From NCBI RefSeq assembly GCF_024166365.1, contig NC_064820.1, forward strand, positions 62,535,501 through 62,599,500: a DNA stretch of 64,000 nucleotides, written 5' to 3'. A program made the position numbers and the translations under genes. The DNA is from Elephas maximus indicus. Its lineage: Eukaryota; Chordata; Mammalia; Proboscidea; Elephantidae. The notes below the pieces were generated by a model. That model searched no databases. It saw only the letters and a program-made list of their open reading frames with translations, and was not told where the DNA came from. Of the stretch, positions 1-12,389 are shown in pieces (the stretch's first letter is position 1; each line of letters opens with the position of its first letter).

Positions 1-338
1 GGCACTGCAGTTTAAAAAGACCCTGTTTTCTGCAAGTTCACATTGCAAGCAACAAAATCAAGCCTCCTAAGTCCCTAGTGAGTATTCTTTTCACTGCTTC
101 ACCTAGTTCTTCCCTTTTCTTCACCTGTTACTGAGCCAGACACCAAATTCTCTTGATTCTTTTTTCATAATGTCTCATATCTGTCCCTCTAATTTGCCAC
201 CACCCTAGCCTAGGCTCTATTATAAAATCACTTCCCAAAAAAGTCTCCATGCCTCCAGGCTCTGCTCCATTCCATCGTCTTCCCCATAGTTACTTTAATC
301 TTCCTCTGATGCTAATTTTATCATATCTCTCAAAAACC
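1..338 (+). repeat. Degraded L2-like LINE sequence
   Basis: Pyrimidine-rich sequence from about 100 on resembles the L2 consensus around its Leu/Ser-rich 3' coding end, with phrases such as CCACCACCCTAGCC. It is very diverged and the boundary is uncertain. The first 100 bp hold nothing I can name. Confidence 0.4.
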
Positions 339-806
339 TGTTATGGATTGAATTGTGTTCCCCCCAAAAATATGCTGATCTCCTAACTCCTGTTCCAGTG
401 AATGTGGTCTTGTCTGGGAAAATAGGGTTTTTCTTTGCATATGTCCTTAGTTAAGTTAATGAAGTCTTTAGTGGGGTGGGCTCTATCATGATCCCTTCCA
501 AGTGTCTGAGAGAAGACAGAAAGGGAAACAGAGTCACACATGGGAGGGGAGACACCATGTAACAAGGAGGTAGATGCATCTCTAATCAGCAAAAGAATGG
601 CAAGAATTGCCTTCAGTTACCAGAAACTAGGAGAGAGGAATGAAGCAGTTCCTTTCGTGAAGTCCCAGAAGGAATCAAGACAGCTGAGATACTGATGGGG
701 CTTTTAGCTTCCAGACATGTGAGGCAAAAAAAAAAAAAAAAAAAATCTCTTTTTAAGGTCACCCATTTTGTGGTATTTTGTTATGGCACCCTAGAAAACT
801 AAGACA
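339..806 (+). repeat. Solo LTR, MaLR-type (MST/MLT-like)
   Basis: Begins TGTTATGGATTGAATTGTG and ends CTAAGACA, the termini typical of MaLR LTRs. It has an internal TTTTGTGGTATTTTGTTATGG near the 3' end and an A-run (about 727-745) where the poly(A) region lies. AACC flanks both sides (335-338 and 807-810), a probable short target duplication. No internal retroviral sequence adjoins it. Confidence 0.7.
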
Positions 807-814
807 AACCTTCC

Positions 815-2520
815 TTAAATTCTGATAGCATGGAATGATTAAAAAGTGTATGAACCTACAATGAGATTCCATCTCACTCCAACAGGCTGGCATTAATCTA
901 AAAAGCACAAAATAATCAATGTTGGAAAAGTTGTGGAGAGACTGGAACACTTATACACTGTTGGTGGGAATGTAAAATGGTACAACCACTTTAGAAATCT
1001 ATTTGGCACTTCCTTAAAAAGCTAGAAATAGAACTACCATATGATCCAGCAACCCCACTCCTTGGAATATATCCTAGAGAAATAAGAGCCTTTACATGAA
1101 CAGATATATGCACACTCATGTTCATGGCAGCACTGTTTACAATAGCAAAAAGTTGGAAGCAACCAAGGTGCCCATCAATGGGTGAATGGATAAATAAACT
1201 ATGGTATATTCACACAATGAAACACTACGCATTGATAAAGAACAAAGATGAATCCGTAAAACACTTCATAACACGGAGGAATCTGGAAGACATTATGATG
1301 AGTGAAATCAGTCAATTGCAAAAGGACAAATATTGTTGAGGGGGGAGGGTGGGAGGGAGGGAAAGAGGTATTCACTAATTAGATAGTGGATAAGTTTCAT
1401 TTTAGGTGAAGGGAAAGATGATACACAATAAAGGAGAGGTCAACACAAATGGACTAAACCAAAAACGAAGAGGTTTCCTTAAAAAACTGAACACTTCAAA
1501 GGCCAGCCTAGCAGGGGCGGGGGTTTGAGGACCATGGATTCAGGGGACATCTCAGTCAATTGGCATGATAAAATCTATTAACAAAACATTCTGCATCCCA
1601 CTTTGGAGAGTGATGTCTGCGGTCTTAAACACTTACAAGCGGCCATCTAAGATTCATCAATGGGTCTCAAGCCACCTGGAACGAGGAAGAATGAAGAACA
1701 CCAAAGGTACAAAATAATTATGAGCCTAAGAGACAAAAAGGACCACATAAACCAGAGACTACATCAGCCTGAGACTAGAAGAACTAGATGGTACCTGGCC
1801 ACAACCGATGACTGCCCTGACAGGGAACTTAACAGAGAAACCCTGAGGTAGCAGGAGAGCAGTGGGATGCAGACCTCAAATTCTCGTAAAAAGACCAGAC
1901 TTGATTGTCAGACTGGGACTGGAGGAACCACGGAGGCCATGGACCCTAGACCTTCTGTTACCCCAGGGCAGGAACCATTCCCAAAGCCAATTCTTCAGAC
2001 AGGGATTGGACTGGAATAGGGCATGGAAAATGAGACTGGTGAAAAACAAGCTTCTCGGATCAAGTCAACACATGAGACTATGTTGGCATCTCCTGTCTGG
2101 AGGGGAGATGAGAGGGCAGAGGTGGCCAGAAGCTACCCAAATGTATACGAGGAGAGAGAGGGGAGGGAAGTACTGTGCTACCTCATCAGAGGGAGAGCAG
2201 TTAGGAGTGTACAGCAAGGTGTATGTAAATTTTTGTATGAGAGACTGACCTGATTTGTAAACTTTCAATTAAAGCACAATAAAAATTAATTAAAAAAAAA
2301 AAGTGTTTGATCTTGGAATCAAATAAACTTAGGTTTAACTCCCTTATCTTATCCTGTGTTTAGGCAGTTTACTTAACCTCTTTTAAATTCATTTTTCTTT
2401 TGAGGAAAATGGGGATTATGCTAATAAATAAAAACAATAAAAATGGAGTTATTGTGAGAATGGAATGACCTCATGTTCATTAAACTGCCTAGCAAATAAC
2501 AGATGTTCAAAAAATGTAAA
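815..2520 (+). repeat. MIR SINE split by an L1 insertion
   Basis: The 5' MIR part (about 815-853) and the 3' part (2298-2520, with GGCAGTTTACTTAACCTC then AAAATGGGGATTATG) read continuously once the L1 at 854-2297 is removed. The join duplicates AAAAAGTGT(A/T)TGA. Confidence 0.7.
854..2297 (+). mobile_element. 5'-truncated L1 (end of ORF2 and 3' UTR)
   Basis: Matches the L1 at 34,236-41,822 from its position about 40,400 to its end. The order is the ORF2 C-terminus, a G-rich tract (1339-1362), a long 3' UTR and an A-rich end. It is flanked by 13-bp target-site duplications (841-853 and 2298-2310, one mismatch), so this is a clear single retrotransposition. Its 3' UTR keeps about 270 bp missing from the longer L1. 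Confidence 0.92.
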
Positions 2521-2564
2521 TTTTCTCCCCAGGATTCACACCCCTCCGCAGTCTGGCTCCTTTC

Positions 2565-3886
2565 TTGTTGTTTTTGTTAGGTGTCCTCAGACCAGTTCCA
2601 ACTCATAGCGAGCCTCTGCACAACAGAATGAAACACTGCCTGGTCCTACACTATCCTCACAACTGGTGCTTTGTTTGAGTCCGTTGTTGCAGCCACTGTG
2701 TCATTCCATCCCATCGAGGGTCTGTTTCTTTTTTGCAGACCCTCTACTTTACCAAGAGTGATGTCCTTCTTCAGGAACTGGTCCCTCCTAGTAACATGTC
2801 CAAAGTATGTAAGTGTCACCATCCTTGCCTCCAAAGAGCACCCAGGCTGTACTTCTTTCAAGACAGATTTGTTTGTTCTCCTGGCAGTCCACGATATATT
2901 CAATATTCTTCACCAATACCATAATTCAAAAGCATCAATTATTCTTCAGTCTTCCTTATTCATTGTCTAGCTTTTGCATGCGTATGAGATGATTGAAAAT
3001 ACCATGGTTTGGGTCAGACACACCTTAATCTTCAAAGTGGCATCTCTACTTTTTAATTCTTTAAGGAGGTCTTTTGCAGATTTGCCCACTGAAATACATG
3101 GTTCCATTTCCTGACTAGTATGGAGCCCTGGTGTCCCAGTTGTTACGAGCTAAGGCTGGTGACCAAAAGGTTGGTAGTTTGAATCCACCAGCCTTTACTT
3201 GGAAACCCTATGGGGCAATCAATTCTATTCTGTCCTACAGGGTTGCTATGAGTCGAAATCGATTCCATGGACATTGATTGTGGATCCAGGTAAGATGAAA
3301 TCCTTGGCAACTTCAATCTTTTCTTCTTTGATCATGATGTTGCTTACTGGTCCAGTTTTGAGGGGTTTTGTTTCTTTATTTTGAGATATAATCCATACTG
3401 AAGGCTGGAGTCTTTGATCTTCATCAGCAAGTGCATCAAGTCCTCTTCATTTTCAGCAAGCAAGGTTTTGTCATCTGCATAATGCAGGTTGTTAATGAGT
3501 CTTCCTCCAATCCTGATGCTGCATTTTCTTCATATAGTCCAGCTTCTGGGATTTTTTGTTCAGTATACAGATTAAGTGTTGTGAAAGGATAGAACCTTGA
3601 CACACACCTTTCCTGATTTTAAACCATGCAGTATCCCTTTGTTCTTTTTAAATGACTGCCTCTGGATTTATGTACAGGTTCCTCATATACACAATTAAGT
3701 CTCCTGGAATTCCCATTCTTTGCAATGTTATCCATAATCTGTTATGATTCACACAGTCGAATGCCTTTGAATAGTCACTAAAACACAGGTAAACTTCTTT
3801 CTAGTATTCTCTGCTTTCAGCCAAGAACCATCTGATATCAGCAATGATGTCCCTCATTCCATTTGCTCTTCTAACTCCAAATACAA
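2565..3886 (-). mobile_element. RTE/BovB-like LINE, antisense
   Basis: Begins at the element's 3' tail (TTGTTGTTTTTGTTAGGTG on the plus strand) and runs back through the reverse-transcriptase C-terminal half. The minus strand still shows broken peptide such as MNISWTARRTNKSVLKEVQP. It is interrupted by a SINE at 3122-3265. The 5' end is truncated. Confidence 0.9.
3122..3265 (+). mobile_element. AfroSINE inserted in the RTE
   Basis: Starts GGAGCCCTGGTG with box A-like and box B-like promoter remnants, then CTTGGAAACCCTATGGGGCA, then the tail GTTGCTATGAGTCGAAATCG. RTE sequence continues on both sides, so the SINE is the younger insertion. Confidence 0.87.
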
Positions 3887-5012
3887 CACTTGAGCTGAGA
3901 AAATGCAGTCACAATAACTTTAAGCTGCTAGAATGCCTTTTAAGAAACCTCTGTGACCTAATAAACGAATAAGGTGTGGTGGGAACCAAAGTGGAAAATC
4001 AGGATCCCAGCCACCACCTAGGAGTGTGTTCTCTGTAATGCTACATGCAGAGCCAATCTCAGCCAAAAAGCATTCAAAAATGAAGGAGACTAACCCTGAC
4101 TAAGGGGAACTCCCATGTCTCACCACAGAGTCAGAAGTAGAAAATGAGGGGTCAGTTCTTCCTGACCTCTAGGTGGAAAGGAGAGCCGTTCCATTTTCTC
4201 CTCTTGAACACAGCAAGGCTCCCTGTACATGTGTCATGAATGCATTTGGCTACAAGGAACAGAAACTCCAGCCAAGCAATGGCTTGTACAGTCCAGGGTT
4301 TTATTTTCCTCGGGTAATAGCATGTCCAGAGGTAGGCAGCCAAGGGTTGGTATAATAGCTCCAAAATGTCATCACATACCTAGGCTCTTTCTACCCTTCT
4401 TCTCAGTCATCTTTAACAGATGGCTTTCACCTTAATGCAGTTCCACTGTGGTTGCAAGATGGCACTGTCCAAGCAAGAAGAAGGAGGCATGAGAAGGATC
4501 AAAGATTATACCAGCTGAGCTTTTCTACCTGGAGACTTCCACGCATAGAGCATGAGGTATCATATGACTGCTTCTTGCTGCACAGGAGGCTGGAAATATA
4601 ATTTTTTAGCCAAGCACATAACGTCCTCTTGAAGAATGGTAAGAAAGGAGAGGAATGAATAATGGGGGAGGCAGGAATCACTGACTGCCACGCCTTGATA
4701 TTCAATTCTCAGTCTATCCATTACCAAAAGTAGACAGGTTGTGTGAGCTAACAGCCAGTGGCAAGCCTGTCTTACCAACTTCCTCCAAGTTCTCCTGATG
4801 GAGGGAAGACAAAGTTAAGTGTTACTAGCTATTGCCTCTAAAACTGCATAGCACAATAGCATAAGCCCTTCAGCTGCAAACTTGGAAAAAGAGGTGGGTA
4901 AAAGGTTTTTTGTTTTTTTTTTTTTTTAAAAGGTAAGTCAAGAGAATTTTTCTGTCCCCATTTGCAAATACTCTTAGTTGCTATCCAATTACCCCTCTCC
5001 TATTCCTTGCTT
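3887..5012. other. No gene; old dispersed-repeat-like sequence
   Basis: No coding signal. About 4,220-4,700 has the character of an old mammalian dispersed repeat (GGCTACAAGGAACAGAAACTCC) that I cannot assign to a family. A T-run lies at 4,912-4,928. Nothing else is supported. Confidence 0.4.
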
Positions 5013-5182
5013 GAGAGCCCTGGTTGTATAATGGTTAGAGCAATCAACTGTTTTCCAAAAGGTCAGCAGTTCTAAACCACCAGCAGCTTCATGGGAAAAA
5101 GATATGGCAGCCCCCTTCCATGGAGGTTTACAGCCTTGGAAACCCTATAAGGTCACTATGAATTGGAATTGACAGCAATGGG
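5013..5182 (+). mobile_element. AfroSINE
   Basis: GAGCCCTGGTTGTATAATGG head, CAGCCTTGGAAACCCTATAA core and the tail ending in GACAGCAATGGG. Moderately diverged. Confidence 0.87.
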
Positions 5183-5243
5183 TATTCCTTACTAACTATT
5201 AAACCCCAGTCTGGCATGGCAGCCATGCACCAGTTTCCAGGAT

Positions 5244-5338
5244 ACCCATTCCCTATTGCCATCAAGTTGATTCTGACTCATAGCGACCCTATAGGACAGT
5301 GTAGAGCTGCCCCATAGGGTTTCTAATGCTGTAATCTT
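5244..5338 (-). mobile_element. AfroSINE 3' fragment, antisense
   Basis: Tail and core only (ATTCTGACTCATAGCGACCC), cut off just before the RTE fragment that follows. Confidence 0.8.
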
Positions 5339-5344
5339 GAACAT

Positions 5345-5742
5345 GCTTGGCATTTCTCAAGCTGAAAGGACCAATGGAAGAATTCAAGCCTCAAGTTGCA
5401 ATATTGAAGGCTTCTATGGGCAAAATATTGAAAAATGCAGGAAGCATCAAAAGAAGACGGAAGGAATACACAGAGTTACTGTACCAAAAAGAATTGGTCA
5501 ACATTCAACCATTTCAGGAGGTAGCATGTGATCAAGAACCAATGGTACTGAAGGAAGAAGTCCAAGATGCACTGAAGGCATTGGAGAAAAACAAGGCTCC
5601 AGAAATTGACAGAATACCAATTGAGATGTTTCAAAAAACAGAGGCAACATTGGAGATGCTTACTCATTTATGCCAAGAATTGGAAAACAGCAACCTGGCT
5701 GGCTGGAAGAGATTCATATCTGAGGCTATTCCAAAGAAATGT
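5345..5742 (+). mobile_element. RTE LINE internal fragment (reverse-transcriptase N-terminal part)
   Basis: A sense fragment with an open frame (5347-5787) reading KLKGPMEEFKPQVAILKASM at its start and EEVQDALKALEKNKAPEIDR further on, the pre-RT and first RT blocks of RTE elements. It lacks both element ends. It is a relic, not a host gene. Confidence 0.88.
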
Positions 5743-5775
5743 GATTTGATACTTTTTAAAAAAGCCATGGATGGC

Positions 5776-6030
5776 ACAGTGTTCTAGTATCTAATATAGT
5801 GTAGTAGGTTAAGCACAAAGGCTCTGGGCTCTAGTGGAGTTGGATACCCTGACTCTAACCCTTATATTTAGATGACTTTGTACAAGTTATTTGACTTGCC
5901 CAGAAATATTCACATCTGTAAAATAAGAAAAACAATATTCCCACCTCATATGGTTTTTATGAGGATTAAATGAAGTTACGAACGTATGGCACAGTTGATC
6001 TGCTAATGCTCAGGAAATGCTCTAAATTAT
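5776..6030 (+). repeat. MIR SINE
   Basis: Sequence order matches MIR: GGTTAAGCACAAAGGCTCTGG, then a cytosine-poor core, then TGAGGATTAAATGAAGTTA and CTCAGGAAATGCTC. No flanking duplication is visible. The next 300 bp hold only (ATTC)n at 6150-6173. Confidence 0.7.
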
Positions 6031-6348
6031 TTTTATCTGATTTATAAACTAATTTAATAGTTATCTCAATCCTTTAATCCATAACAAAAATGGAATGTTT
6101 AAAAAAATCACAGGTATCCTGGACAAAAATTAAACACAGGATAAAAAAAATTATTCATTCATTCATTCATTTATGAGAGTATGATTATTTTTAAAAGTCC
6201 TTAGATTTGGAAACCTTACCTCTTAAAATTCTACCTCTTCCAAACCTCACTGACCTGGAAAATTGGTTGTGCCTCTCTCACCTTGAAGATACATCTTTAT
6301 CTTCCCGCATTTCTACTTTTGCCTCATCTTCTTTGCTCCAGCAATATT

Positions 6349-6555
6349 GCTGCTGTTTTTGTGTGTAGTCAGGGCAATTCCGACTCACGGCCATGCTGTA
6401 GGATAGAGTAGAACTGCCCCTATAGGATTTTTAAGGCTGTAAATCTTTACAGAACCTAATTGCCACATCTTTCTCCTGAAGAGCTGCTGGTGTGTTAGAA
6501 CCGTCGACCTTTCAGTTAACGACTGAGTGCTTAACCACTGAACAACCAGGTCTCC
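6349..6555 (-). mobile_element. AfroSINE, antisense, with target duplication
   Basis: Full-length type with the extra internal segment (CTGTAAATCTTTACAGAACC). It is flanked by CAGCAATATT at 6339-6348 and 6559-6568, a clean 10-bp target-site duplication. Confidence 0.88.
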
Positions 6556-6922
6556 TTTCAGCAATATTATTCAGCAATAAATCACTAAGTCAACAAATAT
6601 ATGTGGAACGTCTATTATATTCACCACAGTTTTAGAAAAGATAAAGAAAAACAAAACCAGAAGCCATTTTGATTTGTCTATGAGAAAGCCACCTGAGTTC
6701 AGTAGGGAATTATGTCTCCTGTGAAAACAGATCTACGACCTGGCAGCTGAAACTCTGAGAATCTGACAGTTTGGAAGCCTCATATTTGTGTAATATAAAA
6801 ATTTGAGGAATTTTTGAAAATGAATACATAGCATACATGACATGTTACATAGTACCCTCATCTGTGAGGCATCAGAGGTCTGATCATCACCTTATAATTA
6901 AGGACTACTGCAGCCAAATACA

Positions 6923-7128
6923 AAGAGCTCTGGTGGCACAGTTGTTAAGCATTTGGCTGCTAACAGAAAGGTCAGCAGTTCAAACCCACCAGCCACTCTG
7001 CAGGAGAAAGATGTGGCGGTCTGCTTCCGTAAAGATTACAGCCTTAGAAACCTTATGGGGTAGTTCTCTTCTATTCTACAGGGTCACTGTGAGTTGGAAT
7101 AGACTCAATGGCAGTGTTTGTTTTTTTT
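6923..7128 (+). mobile_element. AfroSINE
   Basis: Head AAGAGCTCTGGTGGCACAG, box B-like AGTTCAAACCC, full core, tail GAGTTGGAATAGACTC, then a T-run and a G-run. Confidence 0.9.
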
Positions 7129-9179
7129 TGGGGGGGGGGTTGACAGCAAAATACATTAATATTCACTCTAAGAGCAAATAAATACAATAAATGGACTCGT
7201 AGCAATTTGTATCAATTTTTGCTCCCAAATGATTCAGGCCAAGTAAGGTTTTGTCCCCAAATGAGTTACAAAAACCTTTCCATTTTCTCACATCTTTTGA
7301 ACTGCAGAAAAGACATTTTGGAATTGTAGCACACATCTCAGTAAGACGTAGTACTGTCTAGACAGACAATTCAACCAAAATGGCTTTTCTCTCAGTAATC
7401 TTTTGATCTGTAAACTAAGCCCAATACGGACACACATGTGCTCAGGCCTCTTTTTGTAAATTATATAGAAGAAACTCAAATTGAAAGATCCTCAAAGAGC
7501 TATTTGATACCCTGTTCTCTGATCTCAGATTTCAATTTTGGATTAACCAAACTTCAACAATTTGGAGGGACAATCTGTGCTCTCCTGGGAAAAGAATGTA
7601 TAAACAAACGTGACCAAGACCCTATTCTTACAGCTTTGAAGAAGCCAAAGAATTTTTTTTTTCATTCTTTCTTATTTATGGTTTAAGATTGTTGCCTCCC
7701 CAGGTAGAGCAGGGGTTCCTGTTCATTTATCTCTTCCTCCTATACTTTTTTGGAATTGTGAGATGCAAGTCCAATGCTCAGGAAACCCAAAAAGAATCAT
7801 TTTCAAAGGTTTTTTTCTCCCACACCTTGTTCAATTTTCAATACGGCTGGAAACTTGGAAAGATAATCTATCCCTTGGAAGGACTTGCACCAAGCAAAAC
7901 AACTTTGAAAGCTATCTTAAGGCCATCAGTTATAAAGCTAAGAAACAGACTGTTGTTGATATCAATTACTAGTTGAAAAGCAAAGTAGATGAAGTTGGGT
8001 AAAGAGGTTCTCTAGACTAGACTGGAGTTAAAGTCAAAATAACAGATCACTTGGAAAATGTCCAAGCTCATATATTGGTGCACATCTGTAAAATTTTAAA
8101 TAAACCCACCATTTGATTTAGCATTTCACTTCTGGTAGCCTGTTCTACATAAATAGTCTCACAGATGGGTAAGGGTATACTGATTGCCTTTATTCATTTC
8201 AATCTTGTCTTGACCTTGAGTCTCTGGCTTCTCTCTCCTCCTTTGGAGCCAAGGGGAAATCCCTACGTTAATGAGGAATGCTCAAGGGTGCAAACATGCC
8301 TCTGAGGATTTTTTGTGCAAATTATTAAATGATGTTAACTCTGGGAGGATGAATTAGAGCAGAACTGAGAGTTGGAGTTCAGCCCTCTCTTGCTTCCCGC
8401 AATGAGTACTTTGGTGCAGAACACAAACTCACTGCTCTATGTGGAGCCCAGTGGCACTGTAGGCAAAGAGAGAATCAGGACATGTGTTGAGGGGGAGGAC
8501 TCAACAATTGGATCCATCTTTTAAAATCATTACTAAAGAAATTTATTCTTTAAATTTCATGAACCTGGGGCAAAGCATTTGTTTTCCTACTTTCATTACT
8601 AGTTTTAGAATAATCCTAGACTCCCTGCTCTGTGTTCCCCCTACTTAACCCAATCAATCATTGAGACTGTATCTCCTATGCTGGTCAGTCTCCTTGTTCC
8701 TCCAGATCCACTGTCTACCCTTCTCTGCTCTGTTCTGGCCTCAAGGAAGCTGATCCTAGTGATTATGGAATTCAGGTTCCCTTGTGACCTGGTTGCATTC
8801 GGCAAGTGGGAGATGAGGAATTCGGAAGATGTAAATCTACCTCCATCCTCATTTTCCCCTTGCTTTGCTAAGCTCTGGTAGTGACTGCATTCCTCTAGGA
8901 TATAGCTTGTGGACTCTCAGATGGCCTCATCTCTACATCTCCAGCTGTCTTGGGTGCCAATAAAACATTGATCCTTCCACTTTGGCCATGGTGGTAATAG
9001 TTTCCCACTGTTGCCAGTCCCTGGGAGCTTCACCATCCTTTGCCGATTCTCTTAACACAGCCCTCACCTCTAGAAAAAGTATAGTTCCTTCATTAATCTC
9101 TTTCCAGTTAAATCCTTTGAGTGTGCCAACATGATTCCTGCCATTCTCCTGACTGCTGTTTCTCCCTATCACTAGGAAC
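7129..9179. other. No recognised gene; possible old repeat remnants
   Basis: Two short open stretches (7438-7686 and 7689-7976) read like a decayed coding or retroelement sequence, but I cannot name a family. 8,620-9,170 resembles an old LTR-type repeat (TTAAATCCTTTGAGTGTGCC). Nothing else is supported. Confidence 0.3.
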
Positions 9180-9502
9180 TCTCAAGTCAGTCAGTTCTTC
9201 TCTTTTCTGATGCTACTCATCCTTTCTCTCCTAAATGTCCCCATCCCAGTCTCACTCCTTCAATTCCTCCTTACATTCCATGCAGAGCAATCTGATCATG
9301 TTACTCTCCTCCAACCAGACAGAATCAAACTTTGCCTAATCATTATATTTCACCTCTGCAGACCTGTCCACCCTTATCTCTCAGAGTAACATCCACTCTA
9401 AATTGTTTCCAGTACCAACCCCCAGTGCTCATTTCATCTCCACATCTGCACTCAAGCTGTTCCATCTTCCTCAAAACCATTCTACCCCATCCATGTTCGT
9501 TG
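9180..9502 (+). repeat. L2-like LINE fragment
   Basis: Pyrimidine-rich sequence with GCAATCTGATCATGTTACTC, matching the L2 phrase AATCAGATCATGTCACTC in the expected order. Ancient and diverged. Confidence 0.5.
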
Positions 9503-9503
9503 C

Positions 9504-9541
9504 TGAACCAAAACCAGTTGCCATCAAGTTGATTCTGACTC
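9504..9541 (-). mobile_element. AfroSINE tail fragment
   Basis: Thirty-eight bases of antisense SINE tail (GCCATCAAGTTGATTCTGAC) abut the RTE segment that follows. Confidence 0.6.
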
Positions 9542-9542
9542 A

Positions 9543-10290
9543 GTGGAGGAAGACTCATTGACAACCTGTGATATGGGAATGACACAAACTTTCTTGCCAA
9601 AAATGAAGACAACTTGAAGCACTTACTGATGAAAGGTCAAAGCCTTCAGTATGGATTTACTCCTGAATTTGAAGAAACTGAAAATCCTCACAACTGAACC
9701 AATAAATAGCATCCTGATAAATAAAGAAGAAATTGAAATTGTCAAAGATTTCATTCTACTTCAATCAACAATCAATGTCCACCAAAGTAGCAGTCAAGAA
9801 ATCAAACATATTGCACTGGACAAATCTGCTGCAAAAGACCTTTTTAAAGTTTTAAAACACTAGGATATCATTTTGATGACTAAGGTGCACATGACCCAGG
9901 CCATGGTCTTTAATTGCTTCATATGCATGGGAAAGCTGAACAATGAAAAAGGAAAACAGAAGAATTGATGCACTCAAACTGTGGTGTTGGCAAAGAATGT
10001 TGACTATACCATGGACTTCCAGAAGAACAAACAAATCAATCTTAAAAGAAATACAATCAGTATGTTCCTTAGAACTTCGTTTCGCTTACTTTGGACACAT
10101 TATCAGGAAAAATCAAATGCTAGAAAAAGTCATCATGGTTGTGAAAGTGTAGGGTCAGAGAAGGCAAGGGAGGCCCTCAATGAGGTGGATTGACACAATA
10201 GCCACAACAATAAACTTGAGCATACCAATGATCATGAAGACGGCCCAGGAGTGGGCAACATTTTGCTCTGGTGTAAATAATAAGTATGCT
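9543..10290 (+). mobile_element. RTE LINE 3' portion
   Basis: Sense copy from the end of the RT domain through the C-terminal CWQRM...YFGHIIRKNQ region in broken frames. The terminal AACAACAAC tail is lost. It is 5' truncated. Confidence 0.9.
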
Positions 10291-10732
10291 ATCTTGTTAA
10301 CAACTAACCATAACAAAAATGATGGTGGGGGATGGGCTACTGAGGGAATACCAATACACAGCAGTCAACTATGTGTTGCATGTCAATACAGATCTGCCTT
10401 CTCCTGGCCCCAAATCTCTTTTTTCACTATGGCCCTAACCTGCTTTCAGTAGTCCATTTCAATGTTACTATGTGCACTACTGGTTAAAGAAAGAATGGAA
10501 GAGGAGGGACACTAACGAGTGGAGTGGGTCAGTGAGGGCTACAGAGAGTCTTGAAGAAATTACTTAAGAGTAAAAGTGGGGAAGCAAAACTGTTTTCAAG
10601 CTCTGTCTAAATAAACCTCGTCTTTTAGCTTACCTGGTAAATTCAGACACCACAGTGGATCCAAGACACAGCCTCAGTTTTTATAGATATTTTTTGAGGT
10701 GATTGTTACAGAAACCACTTTACCAGAGGCAT
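10291..10732. other. No recognisable content
   Basis: Unassigned AT-moderate sequence with no reading frame, repeat or motif that I can support. Confidence 0.4.
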
Positions 10733-10975
10733 TGTAAAACAGTGGTTTAGAGCTCTGATTTTAGGTTCATACAGACCAGGGTTCAAATCTCACTCTGTCA
10801 TTTATTGGCTGTGTGACTTTGAATAAAATACATTTGCTTTTTTGAGATTCAGTTTTCTTAGCCGTGAAAAGGTAACCCTAACAACAGGTCAACTTCATAA
10901 AGATGTTGTAAGGATTTCATGGCATAATGCATGTAAAATGTTTAGCACAGTGTTTGACACATTTATAGAGTCTTT
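10733..10975 (+). repeat. MIR SINE
   Basis: Shows the MIR order GTGGTTTAGAGCTCTGATTT, GGGTTCAAATCTCACTCTGT, GGCTGTGTGACTTTG and GTAAAATGTTTAGCACAGTG. Confidence 0.78.
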
Positions 10976-12389
10976 GAAAGAAACATGCCCATCTAGACAT
11001 TTATCAAGGGCCAAAGTTTTCATAGTCCTTTAGTTACTACATGAATCTTTTTCATTGACAAAAAGAAATAGGTAAAACTTAAGATAATACTTTTAAGTAT
11101 GAAAAGGCTTCATTCTGTCACTGGACTTTGCAAATATTTAACATACTCCAATCACAATTATTGTTGACCCTATGTTTAGAACTTGACTGCCTACTCCTTT
11201 AGGCTCCCCTTTCCTTTTTGTGACAATGTGGCTTACAGAGTAATCTCTTCATGTCACTCTTCTCTAGCCCTACCATCCTGTCATGGGAACAGTTCCCTAT
11301 ATCAAGATGTGAATTGTCCAATTTCCACAAATCTATAAAACTCAGTACACATTCCTGACGTCTGTAGAACTTCAAGCTTACCTCATGAAGTAAATTATTA
11401 TTCAAATAAATAAACACTCAAATTCAGGAAATATCTTATTAAAATACTCAGGAAAATTCAAAGTATATCAAAGAAATTGTTGTTTTTAAAGCATTTAAAT
11501 TTTGGCTATGTTATCATCATATTTATGAAGTTGTTGTTTTAATCAGGATTCTTTCTTTCATTATTATTATTATTATGTCATCTTATCTTCAGCTCCTTCG
11601 AAAATTTACCAAGCATATTCTGCAGAGATTAGCACTGAAGCCTGACAGGAAATATTCAGACCTCGTGTACAACTCCAGCAGCGAAATACAAGGCGGCATA
11701 TCATCTCTGCATTAATGCATGCTTTATTAATTCAAGTTTTACTTTGCAAGTGAAATGTATTTCAGCAAATTAAACTATCGAGGGAAGAAAAGATAATCTT
11801 TTTTGCATATTTATGTCCCCAAATCATACTTAGATCATCGTTCTACTCACAGGGTTTTCAATCCTGATTTATAGACCTCGAAAAGGAAGAGTTTACATTC
11901 TTTTGGTCAGCATGCTTGTGCTGAATTCAGTGGCTGTATTTTGGAAGACGGACAGTAAATTGCTCTACCTTTCTCCATCTTTTGCAATTTCTTATTTTCA
12001 TGTTCCCTTAAATTGCATACTTTCAATGTTCCAAGTGTACATTAAAATAAATATTTTATCATAATGGTAGCTTGTATAATTCACTCTCACAGCTATAGTA
12101 CCCTTTAAAGTTGATAAAGACTTCCCTTCCTTAGTTGTTATTCATGGTGAGGGACATAGTCTCAATAACAGTGCACTGATTTTGGAGAAGATAGTGCTAT
12201 ATCAAACATCTAAACAACTTCATAGTGATGAAAAATGCTTGTTAACACCCTTTCACTGCCCCTAGTACTCTGTCTTGATGAACTAACCAGCAGGAGAATA
12301 TAATTTACAATTTGAATCATAATGAAACCATTCTTGTTTCTTATGACATTATTTCTTCTTTCTCCTTTTTAAGTTAATAGCTAAATGAT
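10976..12389. other. Gene-free, repeat-poor stretch
   Basis: No recognised repeat apart from a short (ATT)n at 11,561-11,577. The portion 11,580-12,060 is non-repetitive, carries homeodomain-like ATTA cores and could be conserved noncoding DNA (see findings). Confidence 0.35.

Noticed and set aside
7438-7976. Two adjacent plus-strand open stretches (7438-7686 and 7689-7976)
   Set aside because: They might be a decayed retroelement or processed pseudogene, but I could not name a parent. They are in different frames.
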